A stretch of DNA of 64,000 nt, taken from contig JAJUBI010000003.1 of NCBI GenBank assembly GCA_022419385.1, positions 434,001 through 498,000 on the forward strand, written 5' to 3'. The position numbers and the translations under genes were made by a program. Below the pieces are notes generated by a model. That model ran no database searches. It was given only the letters and a program-made list of their open reading frames with translations, and was not told where the DNA came from. How positions within the stretch are numbered: position 1 is the stretch's first letter; each line of letters starts with the position of its first letter. Below, piece after piece: positions 1 through 10,319 of this stretch. This stretch comes from Paraconiothyrium sp. Pb-2020 (taxonomy: Eukaryota > Ascomycota > Dothideomycetes > Pleosporales > Didymosphaeriaceae).

Positions 1-634
1 ATAGGGCGCATTCGCTCGCTTGATAAACTTCGCGTCTCTCGAGCAGGATTCTGAAACGAAACCGTGCATCTCGGTCTCTGCATTCCGTGATAAACTAATT
101 TTTTAAGCAACGTGTCACGCGTACTAGCAGAGCTCAAACATTGCTCACCAGGCTTTGATTCTATGACGCGAGTAGCTGATTCTTGGCTCACGGTGACCTC
201 AGCAGAAGGTCGTTAATCAGACGATTTGTGTAATTTCCTAATCGCCCGGGCACCGCAGCAAGATGTACAGACAATAATTGACATCACTAGGCGCATACAC
301 CAGAGTCTGGAAGCTAATCACACAAGACGTAATATATAATTGCCCGGTTCCAATGCGATGACGCCTACTGGATCTGCACATGGTGTTGAGCCGGAAGCGG
401 CTAGCACGATCGGCTTCCACGAGCGTCAGATCTCGAGATCTGGCATACAGGGGTCTGTGCGCACTAGATCTACACCATCTTTGGTCCATCATGACGCACT
501 GCTTCGCGAATATCGAACAACAAATAAAGATGTCATGCTAGGTGTTTGAAAGCTAGCATTACAGAACTCTGCTTTCTTCCTCGATGCCGTTGCGACGCGC
601 ACGCGAAACAGATCCCATTTTACCCACCAACGAA
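1..634. other. Intergenic, left edge
   Basis: I see no coding sequence, RNA gene or repeat here. The right part is the presumed promoter and 5' leader of the FAD oxidoreductase. An in-frame ATG at 584 lies in this stretch and could be an alternative start for that gene. Confidence 0.5.
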
Positions 635-2486
635 ATGGCTGCCAATGGGAAGTCAGGGACAGGGAAGAAGCGCGTGCTTGTCGTTGGAGCTGGAGCTGCT
701 GGTGAACGGTCTTCATGTCCTAGGCTACAACGTCGTGTGCTGACTTCTGTAGGAATGTCATGCGCGCATCATCTCGCTAACCATCGCGACAAATTCGATG
801 TGACCCTAATTGATGCTGTCGATTATTGCGGTGGACAAGCTTTCTCCATTCAAATCGACAAAGAACGCCACGGCGCAGGCTGGTTGAACCAGGGTGTGCA
901 AGGCGGCAGCTACATCTTCCACCACACGATGACCATGTTTGCGCGCCAAGGTTACCACGCGGATCCAGTGAAGCTTCAAGTTTCTTTCGGCAAAGGCGAC
1001 CAATTCTGGAGCAATGTTTTCCCCACCAAGCTGCTTGAAAGGCATCAAAAAGAAATCAAGCGTTTTATCCGAATGATCTCTATTGTCCGTTGGTTTGAGG
1101 TTTTCTTCGCACTTATACCTATCAAGATCTTGATGAAGATGTTCTTCTTCTCGGATGAGTTTGCCAACACGGTAGCCTTGCCTATGGTCGCACTGTTCCT
1201 AGGTACTGGTCAATATGCGCCCGATGTGCCTTCCATCATCCTAGAACGACTAGTCACTAGCCCGACATACGGAATGTGGTATCCTGGTGACAAGCTGAGT
1301 GTCGCAAGCAATCAGCCGCCAATGGTCGTCTTTCCGAGGTTTGAGCACTTCTACCAAAGCTGGAGGAAGGACTTGGAATCCAAGGGTGTGACTGTACGCT
1401 TGTCCACAGAGCTCACGCAAGTGGTAAAGAGGGACAAGACAGGAGTCATAGTGAAGTTGATCAAGCGCACGCCGGCACCGGATGCACATAACCCGAACAG
1501 CGCATGGGTGCCACAAAACGATGGCACTGCGGATGGAGATGCTCAGGAAGAGACTGAGCACTATGACGAAATCGTCTTTTGCGTATTGTACGTGACATGT
1601 TTTGCTATCGAAGTTTTCAAGGCTGATTTGACCTAGGGCTGACACCGCCAAACGTATCTTATCCCGTTCAGCTACATTCCGGGAAAAGCGTGTCCTAGGC
1701 AGTGTAAAGTTTGCAGATGATATCACTGTAACTCATTGGGACAGCGACTATATGAAGAAGCATTACGAAAACTTCTACAACGAAGAGCAAGCCGTGGAAA
1801 AGCTTTCAGGTGTGGACCAGACCACCCGCGTTAACTTCGCCAAAAAGATGTTCAAGCCCATGTACTACATCAAGATGTACCCTCAGGATCTTTCCAAGTT
1901 GGAGATGTGCTTCGATTGCACCAACTACCAGAGCCAGTTCCCACCCGAAGTGCCATTTGATAAGCACGTTTTCCAGACCATCTACTTGAACAAGAATAAC
2001 AAGGACCTCTGGTCCATTGACGAAATTGACGAGAACAAGATCATCCGAAAGGACTGGTGGCATCAGCTTTGTCACTCGTGGACACACTACGCCTTCGTGG
2101 TGCCTTGGATGTGGCTGCTCAACGGTCGCAAGCACACACGTTACGCTGCAGCATGGACACTTGTCAATGCCCACGAGGTCGCTGTCATGAGTGGTATTGC
2201 GGCCGCGGTCGACCTTGGTGCGCAGTATCCCGAGGATCTAGAACGCGACAAGTTCGCTTTGCTGTCCTTCAGACTGTACTATCTTCTCACTTACGGCAAA
2301 TGGTACCGCAAGAAGGCCAAGCAAGAGGGTGAGGGTAAAGACTGGGCCAGTGGCGAATATGGCAGCGTATACAAAGGTCCTGGCGTCTCTGGTATTGAGA
2401 GACTGACATGGAGGGAAGAGAACGGATTGAAGGCGGATGAGGCCGATCGGTTTCCGCGCATTAGAGACTCAGGCAACGTTGAATGA
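635..2486 (+). CDS. FAD-dependent oxidoreductase, amine-oxidase-like
   Basis: Three exons (635-701, 753-1587, 1637-2486) give 583 aa. The N-terminus carries a Rossmann FAD-binding motif, VLVVGAGAAGMSCAHHL, and its glycine-rich loop is restored only when the first 51-nt intron is removed. A FAD-ribose acidic residue follows in the segment VTLIDAVDYCGGQAFS. The second junction restores FCVLADTAKRIL. The product is probably a cytosolic flavoprotein of the NAD(P)/FAD oxidoreductase superfamily; its substrate cannot be read from sequence. A hydrophobic stretch near residue 150 could be a membrane-association patch. I chose the ATG at 635 because it lies just before the FAD motif in good context; the in-frame ATG at 584 would add 17 residues. 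The aldo-keto reductase 2 kb downstream is another redox gene, but nothing shows that they act together. Confidence 0.8.
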
Positions 2487-2518
2487 GGACTCTGTCAACC
2501 TCTGTTTTGGTTGAAGGC

Positions 2519-2579
2519 CTAGGTCAGATAGAGTAACTATATCGATGCTGGACCTTTTTTAAAGACAACGCAAGGTGCT
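2519..2579. repeat. Dispersed 61-bp repeat, copy 1
   Basis: This stretch aligns without gaps to 4385-4445. I count 53 identities in 61, and seven of the eight differences are transitions. The two copies bracket the minus-strand gene at 2758-3983. The pattern would suit a decayed mobile-element fragment or RIP-like mutation, but no transposase or terminal repeats are visible. Confidence 0.7.
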
Positions 2580-2757
2580 TTCATTGGAACATTAGTGGAA
2601 CAATGAGCTATTCCCAGCCTTTCTCAGAAGAGCCCGATTAGGCAGTTATTAGGCACATCTGTATTATATCTCAACATGGTGAAGGTGGTGAGGCCGTTTG
2701 CAAAAGCAATATCATTTTGTGCAGACGGTTCTCGAGCACAGGCTAGGAGCTCAACTC

Positions 2758-3983
2758 TTAACCTTCCCACGGAGACTTGACGAGTGCGTAGCCATCCTCG
2801 GGCCTTCTCACCCACACCTTTCCCCTCACTACCTCACTGAGTCTTTCGACTGCTCCTTCATTCAGCCAGACATGCTGTGTCCCCAACTTGCCCTTCTGCT
2901 CCTTTGGAAACTCCCAAAGCATATGCTTCTTCTGGATCTCCTCCGGACTCTTCATCTTTGACCATGATAGGTTAGCACTATGTGCCACGGGACCGTGCAA
3001 AATGTGGTGGTCGCTTCTCAAGCGACTGACATCCTTGGGATACATTGTGCCACGCCTGGAGTAGAAGATCAGGCGCTTCCAAGACTCGCCGAAGTCCAGT
3101 TCAAGCATCTTTTCTTTTCGCAAATGGTCCAGAGGAACAGATATCTCTACTATCCTCCGATCGCACAAGAGGCATGCATCCTCTATGAGCTTCGAATAGT
3201 GAGTTGCTACCCACAGTTGGTGAGTGAAATACAAGCCTCCACGATGCGCGAAGTCTGTGGGACTGTGGCTTTGGAGGACAACCAGGTCGATGGTGCCATC
3301 CTCGGCGATGACCTGGCGAGCATATTTCAGCGCGACAGATTTGAACAGGTTGATGTGTCCGCCGGGAGTGGCGGGGGCCGTGTAGTCAACCTCGAATCCC
3401 CCACCGCGAATGTTGGGGTGGTTGGGCTCGACGTGTTGCAGGATGGTGTCGGGAAGGTCGACGAGAGCGTCGTAGTTGGTTTCAATCATCTCGCAAAGCC
3501 AGGATGACAGTAGCTGAATGCCGCGTATCGACGCATGCTTCGGATCAAGCAGTGCATTTCTCATGCGGCCGTGCACTCCGACACTGTCCATGGCTTTCTC
3601 CCAATCGTCGGAGGTGTCTTCGATCTTGTCGCATTTGTACCTGACATAGTTCTTGCAGAAGGACAGGATTTCGGCATCTTCCCCGGTGTCTTGCATGCGC
3701 TGCTCCAGCCTTCCAAACAAGTATTTGGCTACACTGGGCGAGAAGCCAAGATACTGAAAGGTTTCTGGGGAATGAATTTTGTCAGGCACGCTGATCGATT
3801 CGGAGGTGGTGGTTGATGTGGAAGAGCCAGCAACAGATGGTGTAGATACGGATGGAGAGATTACGGGTAAAATTCCAATGAAATCGTCCTCATGCCGTTG
3901 GTGAGTTCTCCAATTAGGTCAGGTTTGTAGCGTCGAGTCTTCTCGATGATAAGGTCGGATACAACCATAGTATTGGACGCCAT
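2758..3983 (-). CDS. Hypothetical protein, 383 aa
   Basis: I do not recognise this family. Two exons on the minus strand (3983-3865, 3790-2758) are joined by a 74-nt intron that restores LEFYPVPDKIHSPETF. The start is the ATG that opens MASNTMVVSDLI, the first in-frame Met of the conserved-looking part. The protein is soluble, with no signal peptide or membrane segment. It contains many Trp, His and charged residues, including segments GGLYFTHQLWV, RLIFYSRRGTMYP and HMLWEFPKEQ, which suggest a folded globular protein. The two flanking 61-bp repeat copies raise the possibility that the gene sits in a duplicated or inserted segment. The long frame and the clean splice make a real gene very likely. 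Confidence 0.75.
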
Positions 3984-4193
3984 GTTGACATGGTTGTATG
4001 AGTTGATTTGGTTGTATGGAGTAGAAGGGTGGTCAAAATTGGAATGATGCACAAATCGTGGAATAGTAGGAACCTGAGAACCTTTATACCCCAAAAATTG
4101 AATTATTTGTCTTCGCACTTGACCCACGGGATTTGGGTACGTTGCCCCCAACACGTCACTGCGAGCTCAACAGTTGCACGCTGTACCACAGTT

Positions 4194-4257
4194 CAAACGC
4201 CCGCGTGACAAAATTGCAGTGCGCAAACGCCCGCGTGAGTGACAAAATTGAAGTGCG
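4194..4257. repeat. Tandem duplication, 30 and 34 bp units
   Basis: The unit starting CAAACGCCCGCGTGA and ending AGTGCG occurs twice head to tail (4194-4223 and 4224-4257), followed by the first bases of a third. The second copy carries a 4-nt insertion (GTGA) and one substitution. Confidence 0.8.
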
Positions 4258-4384
4258 CAAACACTCTCGCTCGTCTCACGCCACCGGATCCAAATGACAG
4301 CGCGATGAGCAGCCGATAAAGGATTACACCCTACAAGCACCTTCTTCACATAAGCCTTCTTTACTAGATATTATAGTTCTCAGA

Positions 4385-4445
4385 CTAGGTCAAATAGAGT
4401 AACCAGATCGACGCTAGACCTTTCTTAAAGACAATGCAAGGCGCT
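4385..4445. repeat. Dispersed 61-bp repeat, copy 2
   Basis: Partner of 2519-2579, in direct orientation. The differences are almost all C/T or G/A changes. It lies in the promoter region of the aldo-keto reductase. Confidence 0.7.
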
Positions 4446-4721
4446 GACTTTCGCCCGGGCGCTAGAGCAAGGGTCTCCACGATGTCATCGACAGAAAATG
4501 TGTTATACCCGCTAAAGTCCGCCAATTTCCTGTACAAAGTCCATGGACTTACAAGTCGTGTGGAGACTCGATAATCATTGCACGTTGAACTGACGACTAT
4601 GTATATGTATATAACCTCTGAAAATCTATGTTAGCTTTCTTCACCAATCTAAAACTTGTACAAGCCAGTGACGCGAGCCATTTCGTATCTTACGACCACC
4701 TACCCGCAACACTTCGAAACA

Positions 4722-5786
4722 ATGGCGCCAACCACCGAGCTCGACATCGTCTTCGGTGCCATGACGTTTGGCAAAGAAGGTATTACCATCATCGTTTAGT
4801 AAAAAAGATACAATCAATGACACCCACCAGGCGAAGAACAAGTCCGCACCTCAAACCTCTCAGACTGTGCCGCCATTCTAGACACCTTCCAGGCGCACGG
4901 CCACTCGGAAATCGACACCTCCCGCTTCTACGGCGGTGGCACATCTGAACAATACCTTGCCGCGCTAAAATGGCAAGACCGCGGGCTCATCATGGACACT
5001 AAATTCTTCCCCAACGTCCATGGAATGATGGGTCGCCCCGTAACCCATCTCGACGCCGAAAGCATGCGGAACGGCCTCTCCGACTCTCTCCGCGCCCTGG
5101 GCGGCGCCGAAAAAGTCGATCTGTGGTACCTGCACGCCCCCGATCGGACCGTCCCCCTCGAAGAAACGCTCCAAGCCGTCGATGAACTGTACAAGCAGGG
5201 AAAGTTCAACAGATGGGGTGTCAGCAACTACATGGCCTGGGAGGTCGCTAGTATCTGCGAGATCTGCGACCGCGAAGGGTATAAGCGCCCGCAGGTGTAC
5301 CAGGGGGTGTACAACGCGCTGTACCGCACTGTAGAGAACGAGCTGCTTCCCTGCCTGAGGAAATACAACATCGCGTTCTACGCTTTTAACCCTCTGGCTG
5401 GTGGATATTTGACGGATCGATATCATCGCGACACTAAGGACGACGCCGTTGAGGCAGGTAGCCGCTTTGACCCTAACAGACTGCAGGGGAAGTTGTACCG
5501 CATGCGCTTTTGGAATGATGCTTTCTTCGACGCTCTAGATGTACTACGGGCCGCGACCCAGGAGGCAGGTATCAGAGAGAGCGAGGCGGCGCTGCGGTGG
5601 ATGATGCATCATTCGCAGCTGGACAGGAAGTTTGGCGACAAGGTCATCATTGGAGCAAGTAGTGAAAAGCAGCTGAAGCAGAATCTGGAGGATTTTGAGA
5701 AGGAGAATCTGGACGAGGGGGTACTTAAGGCTTTCGACCAGGGGTGGGAGAGGTGCAGGGGAGTGACTTGGAAGTACTTCCATTGA
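4722..5786 (+). CDS. Aldo-keto reductase, AKR7-like
   Basis: Two exons (4722-4779, 4831-5786) give 337 aa, the usual length of AKR7 aflatoxin-aldehyde-reductase-type proteins. The classic tetrad is visible: Asp48 and Tyr53 in EIDTSRFYGGG, Lys77 in MDTKFFPNVHG, and His121 in DLWYLHAPDRT. The C-terminal GASSEKQLKQNLEDF segment matches the NADPH phosphate-binding region of the family. The enzyme should be a cytosolic NADPH-dependent reductase of aldehydes or ketones; the true substrate is unknown, and the aflatoxin name is only a family label. The 51-nt intron near the N-terminus splits Gly20 between the GAMTFG strand and EEQVR, and removing it gives an uninterrupted barrel. The family assignment is firm. 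Confidence 0.9.
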
Positions 5787-6055
5787 GCGGTGGTATGTCG
5801 TGGGTGGCTTCTAATTTCTGAGGGCATGCTAGTCCATAAGCAGGCACTACCTCTTATTTTTTTTTTCAAGTGCACTGTGGTCCCTTGGAACGTGTTATGA
5901 AAGGCTAGGTTTTTTTGGGGCTCACTACGTGCAATATGTTGCAGACCTCAACGTGTTGGCTGCATCAGAATGGATTCCTCTCCGCAAGACGACATCGTAA
6001 AGTCAGCCCTAACCAACAGGAAAACCCACGAATTCCCCCGCATGCACCGATGGAA

Positions 6056-7095
6056 TTAATCGTCCGTCACCACAGCGTTGTCCGCCACGCTCTTCACCAT
6101 GGCCGAGTTCCATAATTTCATCTTCACCGTCATCGGCCGACAACACACCTCCTGTTCCTCTGTCCAGGGCACCCAGCTCCATCTGACTTTATCTGCACCG
6201 CAGCGCGGAGTATCGTCGTCTGCCAGTTCTTCGACTTGCACAGCTCCATTATGGGCGACCACAATACACTCGTCTGTCTCGTACGACTGAGAGCCTACAT
6301 TGCGAAACTTGCGCGGTAGGTTGGTGTTTGACAGAAGGATGTACTTGCCTAGTGCAGGACCCGCTGGCTGGGGATATAGCGGCCTCGAAGGGGGAGCTGC
6401 CATCATTAGCCCAGTCCGATTCCCAAAGCCCGCACCAGATATCCAGAGCAACACGTTGAATATCTGGGTACCACACTCATCCTAAGAACCGCAGAGCTCC
6501 TGAAACACAAAACAAAAAAGAATCACTCACCGCAAACTTCTCCGTCCTCACTCCTCGGAAGTCCTAACCTCAACAACCTCACCTGATTTTCACTCAGAAA
6601 ATCATACGGTACACCATACATGTCGCAGTACCTCTCCCACTCCTCCTTCGTCTTCATCCACCGCGGCTCCGCATCGCCTTCTTTCCGCATCCGGCGCGTC
6701 ATCACGTCCGACCGCCACAGCATCTGCTTTACATAGACGCTGTCCTCCTTCGGCATCTCCTCGGTAACGACGTGCGGCGGGTTATGCAATGTCCAAACGG
6801 CGGATGGATAAGTTGGTGAGGAGAACCACGAGGGACGCCAGTGGAGACTGCTGTTGTCGGGGAAGCTGGTGAGGACGAGGAGGTCTTGTTGGAGGCGCTT
6901 GAGCTGGGCGCTTGCTTCTACGGCTGCCTGCGTTAGGTTGGTGGGGATGGAGAAGGTTGGAAGTCGGGCGGCGGAAGTTGCGTTCGCTGGTGAGGACGCG
7001 GTTGGAGATATCGGTATGTCTTCATGGGAGTTTGCCATAGCGGATACTTCTGAGATGCCTGGATCGGAATAGGGAGGCGTGGTTGGGAACTCCAT
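6056..7095 (-). CDS. Hypothetical protein, 312 aa
   Basis: I do not recognise this family. The minus-strand exons are 7095-6583 and 6481-6056. A consensus donor (CAG|GTGAGG) joined in phase 0 to the acceptor just before 6481 gives SENQ|DECGTQIFN and leaves a 101-nt intron. Reading through without splicing ends early. The N-terminal 60 residues are Ser/Pro/Thr-rich and probably disordered. A short coiled-coil-like stretch (AAVEASAQLKRLQQDLLVL) follows, then a Trp-rich folded part. The C-terminal part has Cys pairs (RCGADK, EVCCRP). I see no signal peptide or membrane segment. The start could also be the downstream Met of MANSHEDIP (7038). Confidence 0.7.
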
Positions 7096-7510
7096 CTTGC
7101 GTTGCTCCGCCGTGATCAGTATTTGGATGAGCGAAAATGTGGGTCCTGAAATTTGTGCGTGAAGTTTGGTTGAATGTTTGCGGGTCAGGCTTGTAGAGTT
7201 GCAAATTCAAACGACTGTGTTAAAGGTTGAGTGTGAAAGTGAACGCCACGGGTTCAAGTGTGAATCTTGTCACAACACACCTGACCTAGACTTGACGTAC
7301 GATCCTGAGTATAACGGTTAGTCAAGTTAGCCATTTGAGTTACGACCAGCCAGAAATCTTTTTGTACGGTTGATTGCATGTTGGTTTATAACAATAAGAG
7401 TCTTGCGCATAGATCGGGCAGTGGAGAGCCCAGGGCTGAATCAAAAGGCCGTCTAACGAGACATGAGTGTATTTGAGAAATTATCGTTTGAACCACCCTG
7501 CTCTAACTGC
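7096..7510. other. Intergenic
   Basis: This spacer holds the promoter of the hypothetical gene to the left and the 3' end region of the FAH-family gene to the right. I find no coding sequence or repeat. Confidence 0.5.
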
Positions 7511-8505
7511 TCACGCGTATTCAACTGTGTTCCGGAGTGTTCCTATCGCGTTGATATTGACTTCAACAACATCGCCGGGCTTCAAGAACTGTGGTTCCTT
7601 CATGGCGTAGCCGACACCTTGATTTGAATTAGCTTCCTTCCCTACAAATAGAGCACTATCCTTTCTACTCACCACTCGGAGTTCCCGTCATGATAACAGT
7701 GCCCTTCTTCAGCGTAGTTCCCTGGCTGCAGTAGCTCACAATAGTGTGAATCTTGAAGCACAGATCATCAATCGTTTCACTTTGCCTTACGTCTCCATTC
7801 ACAATGGTCTTCAGATACAGCTTCGACGGGTCGGGCACAACCTCGGTGCTGACGATCTGCGGACCTAGGGGTGCATAAGTGTCGAACCCCTTGGAGAAGT
7901 TCCATTGCGGTACAGTGCCTGCAAGCTTGGGGTCGCGCTGCAGCTTTCTTGAGCTGACATCGTTGCCGCACAGGTAGCCGCCCACGTAGTTGTAGGCATC
8001 AGCTTCTGAAACATTCAAGGCATCTTTGGAGATGATGAAGCATAGTTCACCTTCGTAGTCGGCTTGGTTGTCTTGTGCTAGTTTTGGAATGACAATTGGT
8101 GCGCCGTGGTCGTTTAAGCAGGTGTTGGCCTTGATAAAGGTGGAAGGGTAGGGTGGTAGTGTGCGGCCACCTTCCTGGACTATATGAAACATTCAGCATG
8201 CATGTTATGATATACGGGTAGATTTTCATACTGTGCTTGATGAAGTTCAGCCCGATGCAGCGAATGATGGGGACTTCATCAGTCGTCACGGGACCAAGGA
8301 GTTTCTTGACCGTTACTTCTTGGTCTGTGACCTTCGTCGCAGGGTCAAAGATATCGTTGTTGGCGACCTCGATTATTTTCGCCTTCAGTCCAGTCTCTTC
8401 TGTAGTACTACCCACATCGAAATCTGGTGAGGGTAGAATCGGCTCACCCCGCAGGGTCTTGCCATCTGTCGATTCGAACCGTATGAGACGCTTCCAGGAC
8501 GGCAT
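7511..8505 (-). CDS. Fumarylacetoacetate hydrolase family protein (fumaryl-/maleylpyruvate hydrolase candidate)
   Basis: Three minus-strand exons (8505-8232, 8179-7673, 7617-7511) encode 295 aa. Splicing restores NFIKHIQEGGRTLP and TPSGVGYAMKEP. The FAH fold is clear: the metal-ligand region DYEGELCFII, the GGYLCGNDVSSRKLQ segment, KGFDTYAPLGP, and the C-terminal TGTPSGVGYAM plus KPGDVVEVNI. Members hydrolyse carbon-carbon bonds of acylpyruvates with a divalent metal. The gene is next to gentisate 1,2-dioxygenase and transcribed the same way, 382 nt downstream of it. I therefore infer the pathway role of fumarylpyruvate or maleylpyruvate hydrolase, releasing pyruvate and fumarate or maleate. 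The substrate is inference; the family is firm. The start is the ATG opening MPSWKRLIRF, the usual N-terminus for this subfamily. Confidence 0.9.
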
Positions 8506-8887
8506 CGTGAAGGCGGTGGATTTGGGCAAGATGATTGATGGTATGAAACTAGCTGTCGAGTGTTATTGTAAAGATGCGCTTTATGCAAGGCGATGTCGGC
8601 CTGGCGATAGTGGGGAAGGCGGGATGGGTACCGACGGAATTAAAGCCGGATAGTCGTTCGGCACTCCATCATTGGCCGGAGACAGAAGTATCTCCACTAC
8701 CAAATGTGGAGATGTTCGTACACAAGGAATCGTACAAAGAAGATGCGGCGATACACTCTTTATGTTTTCGCATCATATCACATCAACCAGAGCTGCTCCA
8801 TGCACATCCATAGGACCGATCTATCGTACAACTCCTACTTCGGGCGAAGGGCAGACATTTTGAAAAGCCGTCCACTACAGAGCTACT
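8506..8887. other. Intergenic between FAH hydrolase and gentisate dioxygenase
   Basis: This region holds the 3' end of the dioxygenase gene and the promoter of the hydrolase gene, both on the minus strand. I find no further gene in it. Confidence 0.5.
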
Positions 8888-9972
8888 TCACGGATCATCA
8901 TCTTGCGCACTCTCGGTTCGATAGAAACCCAGGGCTTCGATCATCGGCTTATCGTCGAACCGATACAAATACACCGTCTCGTTTGCACCAGCAAATAACT
9001 GGTAGCCATACCACGATGGGATGCAGAATGTATCGCCCTGTTTCCACTCCAGCTTCTCTCCATCAATAACTGAATATCCAGTTCCAGATATAACGTGATA
9101 CACGCAAGATGTCGTCTCACGTCTCGGTTCCGATGACTTTTCAGCATTGATGCGCTCCGCTGAAGGTCCCAGCGTTTTGCTCACTGCATTAGGTCAGATT
9201 GTCCGTGAATGTCCAAGAACAATGTGATCTTACCGTAACTTCCATCACTGTTCCTATACTCCTGCCATGCCCATTCTCCTGGACTCTTATCTAACACCGC
9301 TTTCATCTCCTCCCAGGGGAAGACAATTGTGCTATGCTGGGAGTCCACGTTCTCAGCAGGATATCTCTTCTCCTTGAAATGCTCGACGAAATGTACTGGA
9401 AAGTGTTGGAATTGTGGTAAGTCTAGTCCGTCAAGCCAGATCATAGGTCCAGAACCATCCTTGCCGTGGTCATGCCAGTTCCAGGTCGGGGTAAGGATTA
9501 CATCGCCGCGGCTCATTTGGATGCGTTGTCCATGGACAGCAGTAAAACCACCATTTCCCTCTATTACAAAGCGCAAAGCAAAGGCTGTATGTCGATGCGC
9601 AGGCGCAGTCTCATTTGGCATAACTAGTTGGAGGCCCGCGTAGAGTGTGTCCGTTGTGTATGGCCCTTCTGCTCTCCCCTCAGCGAAATTCCCCAGTAGC
9701 GGGCATTGATTGATGTGGTACACACCTCTTTTCGGGTTGATCAACATGAGCACCCTTCTTTCTGCATCTTTTTCTTTAACGAGCTCGCCCGCTCTGAGGA
9801 GATACGCGCGCACATCGTCGTATCGCCAGATGTAAGGAACGCATTTCGGATTTGGCTTCGGCGGGTTGTACTTCACCATTTGCGGCCAGAGAGGCACCGC
9901 ATTGTATTTTGACGCGCCTTGAATGACGTCGTCTACAGTCTCGATAGTATCGTAGACTCCATTCGTAGCCAT
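8888..9972 (-). CDS. Gentisate 1,2-dioxygenase
   Basis: Two minus-strand exons (9972-9234, 9183-8888) encode 344 aa, typical for the family. The 50-nt intron is removed to read SDGSYVSKTLGPSAERIN. This is a bicupin. The N-terminal cupin shows the iron-ligand region APAHRHTAFALRFVIEGNG and TPTWNWHDHGKDGSGPMIWLDGLD. The C-terminal cupin ends with TFCIPSWYGYQLFAG and the conserved-looking ALGFYRTE tail. The enzyme opens the ring of gentisate (2,5-dihydroxybenzoate) with Fe(II) and O2 to give maleylpyruvate. It is flanked by an FAH-family hydrolase, the next step, and by a divergent FAD hydroxylase that could make gentisate. Its promoter region is shared with that hydroxylase. Confidence 0.93.
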
Positions 9973-10088
9973 ATTGTTCTTGGGGCTAGGAATAGAGCAG
10001 TTTGGTCAGCTTATGTCTCTTGCGCATGCATCATACACGCACACGCCTAAGATAACTCACGATTGGTAAAGCGCGCAACTTCGTCGCA

Positions 10089-10103
10089 AAGTGCTCAGCA
10101 CTT
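10089..10103. promoter_or_regulatory. Palindrome AAGTGCT-C-AGCACTT
   Basis: This is a perfect 7-bp inverted repeat around one base, inside the shared promoter of the aromatic-acid genes. It could be an operator for a dimeric regulator. Confidence 0.5.
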
Positions 10104-10116
10104 CTCAAAAAAACAA

Positions 10117-10124
10117 TATATAAA
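10117..10124 (+). promoter_or_regulatory. TATA-like box TATATAAA
   Basis: It lies between the two palindromes. The orientation fits the FAD hydroxylase to the right, with the proposed ATG about 200 nt downstream. Confidence 0.35.
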
Positions 10125-10153
10125 CCCAACCGGCTTTCGACATCGTACGGGAA

Positions 10154-10170
10154 CGATCAGTCGCTGATCG
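10154..10170. promoter_or_regulatory. Palindrome CGATCAG-TCG-CTGATCG
   Basis: This is a perfect 7-bp inverted repeat with a 3-nt spacer in the same divergent promoter. Its symmetry suits a dimeric DNA-binding protein, though it is not the CGG/CCG pair usual for Zn2Cys6 factors. Confidence 0.5.
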
Positions 10171-10319
10171 GGGATAGACCACGGGGAGTTAGGAGCTCTT
10201 GCCGGCTAGCTTTCGGTTCCCCGCATTCTTGTCGCGTATAATCTCAGCACTTCGCTGCACATCTGATTGGTCGCGGGATTGTTGAATCGTTTCATTTGCA
10301 CTCCTTCTTTCTCTGCAAG

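Larger units (their letters stand above)
3984..4721. other. Intergenic with repeats and aldo-keto reductase promoter
   Basis: This divergent spacer lies between the hypothetical gene (minus) and the aldo-keto reductase (plus). It holds a short tandem duplication at 4194-4257, the second dispersed-repeat copy at 4385-4445 and a TATA-like run near 4607-4614, about 110 nt upstream of the reductase ATG. I find no coding sequence. Confidence 0.55.
9973..10319. promoter_or_regulatory. Divergent promoter of gentisate dioxygenase and FAD hydroxylase
   Basis: A 347-bp spacer separates the two start codons. It contains two perfect inverted repeats (10089-10103 and 10154-10170) and a TATATAAA run at 10117-10124. 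A shared, inducer-responsive promoter is a natural reading, but the cognate regulator is not in the immediate neighbourhood. Confidence 0.6.
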
